64,000 bases of DNA, from NCBI GenBank assembly GCA_028551475.1, contig CM052354.1:32763240-32827239 (forward strand), given 5' to 3'. A program made the translations under genes and the position numbers. Numbering within the stretch: the stretch's first letter is position 1; each line of letters opens with the position of its first letter. The notes beneath the pieces were generated by a model. It had not been told where the DNA came from. It searched no databases and worked only from the letters and a program-made list of their open reading frames with translations. Positions 61,340 through 64,000 of the stretch are shown here, piece after piece. Source of the stretch: Casuarina equisetifolia (taxonomy: Eukaryota; Streptophyta; Magnoliopsida; Fagales; Casuarinaceae).

Positions 61340-64000
61340 GTGGCTTCAAAGCTGTTGTATATTCATAAAAGATATGATATGCTACATATATCTTTACACC
61401 TATATACTACAATTGTAAAGAGATACAAGACACCGAAATAAATGATGACAAGATGGGTAATGAGTGCTTTTTGGAAGTAACGTCTTCATAGAATCTCACG
61501 GTACCTAAGGCTCACGTTATAACTCTGCAAGTGTGCATCAAAGTTAAGCTTGAGTGTTCCAATGGCAGTGGGTGTTTGAAACATCACGTCGGCTTGCAGT
61601 GATCAAGCCGCGTGGGGTTGGGTTGCATTGGCTTACACTCCCCTGTAAAGTTGGCCTGTTGCAAGCCAATTGTTATTGAACTGCGTTGGCTTACACTCCC
61701 TTGTAGGTTTGGAATGAATAGGCCGAGTTTGGCTCATAGTGATAGAAATCGAGATCGAGAGAGCGGTTTGGTGAAGAAGTCTACAAGTTGATGATAGGAT
61801 GGAACATAGATGGTAATAATAGTCTTCAGTGCCACTTTTTCCCTTACAAAGTGGTAATCCACTTCAATGTGTTTGGAACGGCCATGAAGGATAGGTTTGT
61901 TGTAAGGTAAAGAGCAGACAGATGATCACAAAAAAGGATTATAGGACGAGGTTGTGGTATGTGAAGGTCACGAAGAAGGTGACAAAGCCATGTTGCTTCT
62001 GCTGTCACAGAGGCAAGTGCTTTATATTCTACTTCGGTAGAGGAGAGTGATACCGTTGGTTGGCACTTAGCACTCCATGAGACATAATTAGAACCCCAAA
62101 AAAAGACAATAGCTAGAAGTTGATATACAAGTTGAAGGGCATCCAGCCCAATCAGCGTCACTAAATCCATAGAGATTCAAGTTGCTATTAGCATGAATTC
62201 GAAGGGCAATGTCAACTGTCCCATGAAGATATCGAAGGACCCTCTTCAGATTATGAAAATCTTGAACACTGGGACTTTGCATGGACTGGCATAATCGATT
62301 GATAGCATATGTGAGATCAGGCCTTGTGAGTGTTAAGTACTGTAAAGCACCCACAAGGCTCTGAAATAGTGATGCTTGTTAAGAAGGATTAGCACCATTT
62401 TTTATTTTTGGAGGCTTCACAGCTATTGGAGTAGGAAGGCTCTTACAGTGGGCCATGTCAGCACGTGATAAAATTTCTATTGCATACTGGCATTGCGACA
62501 AAGTAAGGCCAAACTTATCTCTCGTCACTTGAACTCCAAGGAAATAATGCAATTTTCCAAGGTCTTTGAGTGGGAAGGCTGTTTCGAGAGCAGTGACAAA
62601 GTGAGAGAGATGCAAAGATGAATTCCCAGTTAAGATTAGATCATCGACATAGAGTAAAACCCATATGCACACAGATCCTTCATTAAGGATGAAGAGTGAT
62701 GAGTCATATGTAGAACTATGAAAGCCATAATCCATAAGAAAGGTTGAGAATTTGTCAAACCAAGCTCGCGGCGCTTGTTTAAGGCCATAAAGTGCTTGTC
62801 AGAGCTTACATATATGAAAAAGAAAGTTGGAATCACGAAAACCCGACGGTTGCTCCATATAAACAGGTTCAGTGAGAGAGCTATGGAGAAATGCATTATT
62901 AATATCAAATTGATGAAGTGGCCATCACTTAACTATAGCAATAGTTAAGACAAGACGAACTGTTGCAGGCTGAACCATAGGAGAGAATGTTTCTAAAAAA
63001 TCAATTTCTTGCTCTTGAAGGAATCCACGGGCAACTAATCGAGCCTTTAGCCAAGCTAAAGTCCCATTTGGATTTAACTTGGTTTTAAATACCCATTTAG
63101 AGGTGATCATATGCATGGACAGAGTTCTTTGCACCAAGGACCAAGTTTGATTCCTGTGCAATGCATCCATTTCAGTAACCATGGCCGCTTTCCAACTTGG
63201 GTGGTTAAGTGCAGTAGAGATGGAAGATGGTAATGGTGGGATAGTGAGAGAAGCACAAAGTGCGTACTTCGGATTGGGTTTGTATATGCCCACTTGGCTT
63301 CTAGTTACCATCAAGTGTTGTCATGATTCTGAAGGCTGTGGAATAGATGGTGAAGAAAAATGTTCTGCAGGTTCAAGGGCTTGCGAGGTAGAAGGTTCAG
63401 GCGAGGAGAGATGGAGAGTTTGAGAAGAAAGGTCATGATGGTGGGTCCCAGGGGGGATTAATTGAAGTTGGGTGGAGTTGGTTGTGTTAGGAATGATGTC
63501 ACTTGATGGACGTGAAGACAAATGTGAATCTTGGAAGGGGGTTTCTTCAAATGGGTTATGACTTTTTGTTGGTGAGGTTTCCATAGGTTCATCAGGAATG
63601 AATGTGGTAGGAGTACGGGTATTTGAAGGTAAGGAAGTAGACGGTTGGTTTGATTTATCATTGCAAACAGCAAACAGAAAGCTTATTTCATGAAAAATCA
63701 CATGCTGTGAGATGAACATATGGCCAGAGGGTTGATCGTAGCATCGATACCCTTTGTGGCGTGGGCTATATCCTATGAAGACACAAAGTAAAGAACGTGG
63801 TTGAAATTTGTCATGAAGAGTATCACGGAGGCATGGGTAACAAGCACAGCCAAAACTTCTCAAGAAAAAATAATCAGGCTCTCGTTTGTAAATAAGCTCA
63901 AATGGGGTTTTATTTTGAAGCAATGTAAAGGGCAATCTATTAATGATGAAAGTGGTTGTGGTTAATGCTTCAACCCAAAAATGGCGTGGCATTTGAGATT
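61340..64000 (-). mobile_element. Copia-type retrotransposon, decayed, entering from the right edge
   Basis: Minus-strand pol in one frame from the window edge: integrase C-terminal part (PRHFWVEALTTTTFIINRLP, FGCACYPCL, CVFIGYSPRHKGYRC), a Ser/Pro-rich linker, reverse transcriptase (SWKAAMVTEMDALHRNQTW, ALYGLKQAPRAWFDKF, LLYVDDLILTG) and RNase H (FSDADWAGCPSTCISTS, STEVEYKALA). In-frame stops interrupt at about 63321, 62925, 62793 and 62379, and the frame shifts near 62100. The polypurine-like AGGGGAG at about 61637 suggests the 3' LTR lies to its left, reaching about 61340. The 5' LTR, gag and protease are outside the window. Confidence 0.85.

Overview
The window is nuclear DNA of a flowering plant, most likely a woody eudicot. 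The genes have many short exons and AT-rich GT-AG introns. The gene families are plant ones: S-domain receptor kinases, a type II NAD(P)H dehydrogenase, S1/P1-type nucleases and a plant SCAMP. Decayed Copia and Gypsy retrotransposons lie between them. I cannot name the species from sequence alone.

Layout. Positions 1-5800 hold the last three exons of a SCAMP membrane-trafficking gene (+), then a second SCAMP-like copy whose exons are out of order and broken. At 6784-7233 (-) is a small secreted glycine-rich, cysteine-tailed protein. At 11360-14921 (-) is a complete three-exon 3'(2'),5'-bisphosphate (PAP) phosphatase of the HAL2/SAL1 family. From 20.1 to 27.7 kb a block of about 3.9 kb is duplicated in tandem. 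It carries short single-exon genes (56-58 codons) with their own TATA boxes, three intact and one truncated. At 27947-31071 (-) is an eight-exon internal alternative NAD(P)H dehydrogenase (NDA type). At 33461-36611 and 37019-41896 (both -) are two tandem nine-exon S1/P1 nucleases, apparently complete.

From 42.9 to 54.6 kb a unit of about 5.44 kb is repeated twice. Each unit has a G-type lectin S-receptor-like kinase followed by a PIG3-like quinone oxidoreductase relic. Kinase copy 1 has five disabling lesions; copy 2 has only one visible, a 1-bp frameshift. A third, short kinase copy at 60.4-61.2 kb ends in a Gypsy polyprotein scrap and borders a Copia element (-) that runs off the right edge. 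Between 55 and 60 kb is AT-rich, TE-dominated DNA with two Copia relics in opposite orientation, and between them a protein-like fragment I could not identify.

The intact genes do not form a pathway: they act in membrane trafficking, the cell wall, PAP removal, mitochondrial NADH oxidation and nucleic-acid breakdown. The main theme is local tandem duplication followed by unequal decay (SCAMP, the microprotein family, nucleases, receptor kinase plus PIG3). The most novel content is the tandem microprotein family at 20.9-27.4 kb and the chimeric duplication boundaries around the receptor-kinase cluster. Exon boundaries were read by eye from GT-AG sites, reading phase and family similarity; no search was run.
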